From contig NZ_CALHGM010000024.1 in NCBI RefSeq assembly GCF_938030145.1, forward strand, positions 1 to 33,458: a stretch of 33,458 bases of DNA. Direction: 5' to 3'. Below, one piece after another: positions 33,376 through 33,458 of this stretch (position 1 is the first letter of the stretch; each line of letters begins with the position of its first letter). The stretch is from an uncultured Campylobacter sp. Lineage in GTDB: Bacteria > Campylobacterota > Campylobacteria > Campylobacterales > Campylobacteraceae. Made by a program: the position numbers and the translations under genes. The notes beneath the pieces are model-generated. The model did not search any database, was not told the DNA's origin, and saw only the letters and a program-made list of their open reading frames with translations.

Positions 33376-33458
33376 TTAGTTGCGCGGTAGCGGGATAGGC
33401 TTTCCGTTTAAGATCATAGAGTTGCTTGCCTTATCGAAGCTAAACTCCATCTTAACCC
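33376..33458 (-). CDS. 3' end of an unidentified gene
   Basis: A minus-strand frame enters from the right edge and ends at TAA 33376-33378. The last residues read KMEFSFDKASNSMILNGKPI then PLPRN. Too little to assign. The ending does not look like PurB, the usual C. jejuni neighbour of nrdA. Confidence 0.5.
   Translation of the reverse strand, partial: VKMEFSFDKASNSMILNGKPIPLPRN

Overview
The window looks like chromosomal DNA from a Campylobacter (Campylobacterota), most likely one of the higher-GC oral species such as the C. gracilis / C. showae / C. rectus group. Evidence: A+T-rich 'aaattttaaaat' spacers between moderately GC-rich genes, AAGGAG ribosome-binding sites, promoters with a clear TATAAT box, a CmeABC-type efflux operon with a CmeR-like operator, and a G homopolymer of the kind Campylobacter uses for phase variation. 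The species is an inference.

Left part (1-7400, almost all minus strand): the start of a Rossmann oxidoreductase cut by the window edge, a short-chain dehydrogenase, a flavin-reductase-fold protein, a secreted tannase/feruloyl-esterase-family hydrolase followed by a lipoprotein (a two-gene operon), a fragment of a membrane-protein gene with its own terminator, an MFS exporter, and thiD carrying a roughly 90-residue low-complexity insertion.

Middle (7400-17500, plus strand): cmeA-cmeB-cmeC form one overlapping operon for a tripartite RND multidrug pump, with a CmeR-type operator in its leader but no cmeR next door. Then come a tract of five 20-bp repeats, tRNA-Ser(GGA), a DyP-type peroxidase, three consecutive broken genes (14997-16278) with stop codons or a frameshift, and an unknown membrane protein.

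17485-23281 (minus strand): an M16 two-lobe zinc peptidase followed by a TonB-dependent receptor. The receptor has a good ribosome site and ATG at 20210, but a G7 run puts its signal peptide out of frame. One more G restores a 908-residue protein, so it reads as a phase-variable gene in the OFF state. Receptor plus periplasmic M16 protease resembles the FusA/FusC and YddB/PqqL protein-piracy pairs.

24002-24813: five tRNA genes (Ser-UGA, Cys, Leu-UAA and Gly on minus, Ala-GGC on plus) with a 51-residue entericidin-like lipoprotein between the first two. Immediately after tRNA-Ala lies an AT-rich island (about 24840-29390) of small plus-strand genes. Several resemble immunity families of polymorphic-toxin systems (Imm40-like, DUF4279-like, DUF6714-like, DUF3885-like), but no toxin is in view. 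At least one is frameshifted at a T run.

Right edge: a DUF3137-like membrane protein, a convergent terminator, class I ribonucleotide reductase alpha subunit (nrdA, minus), and the 3' end of an unrecognised minus-strand gene.
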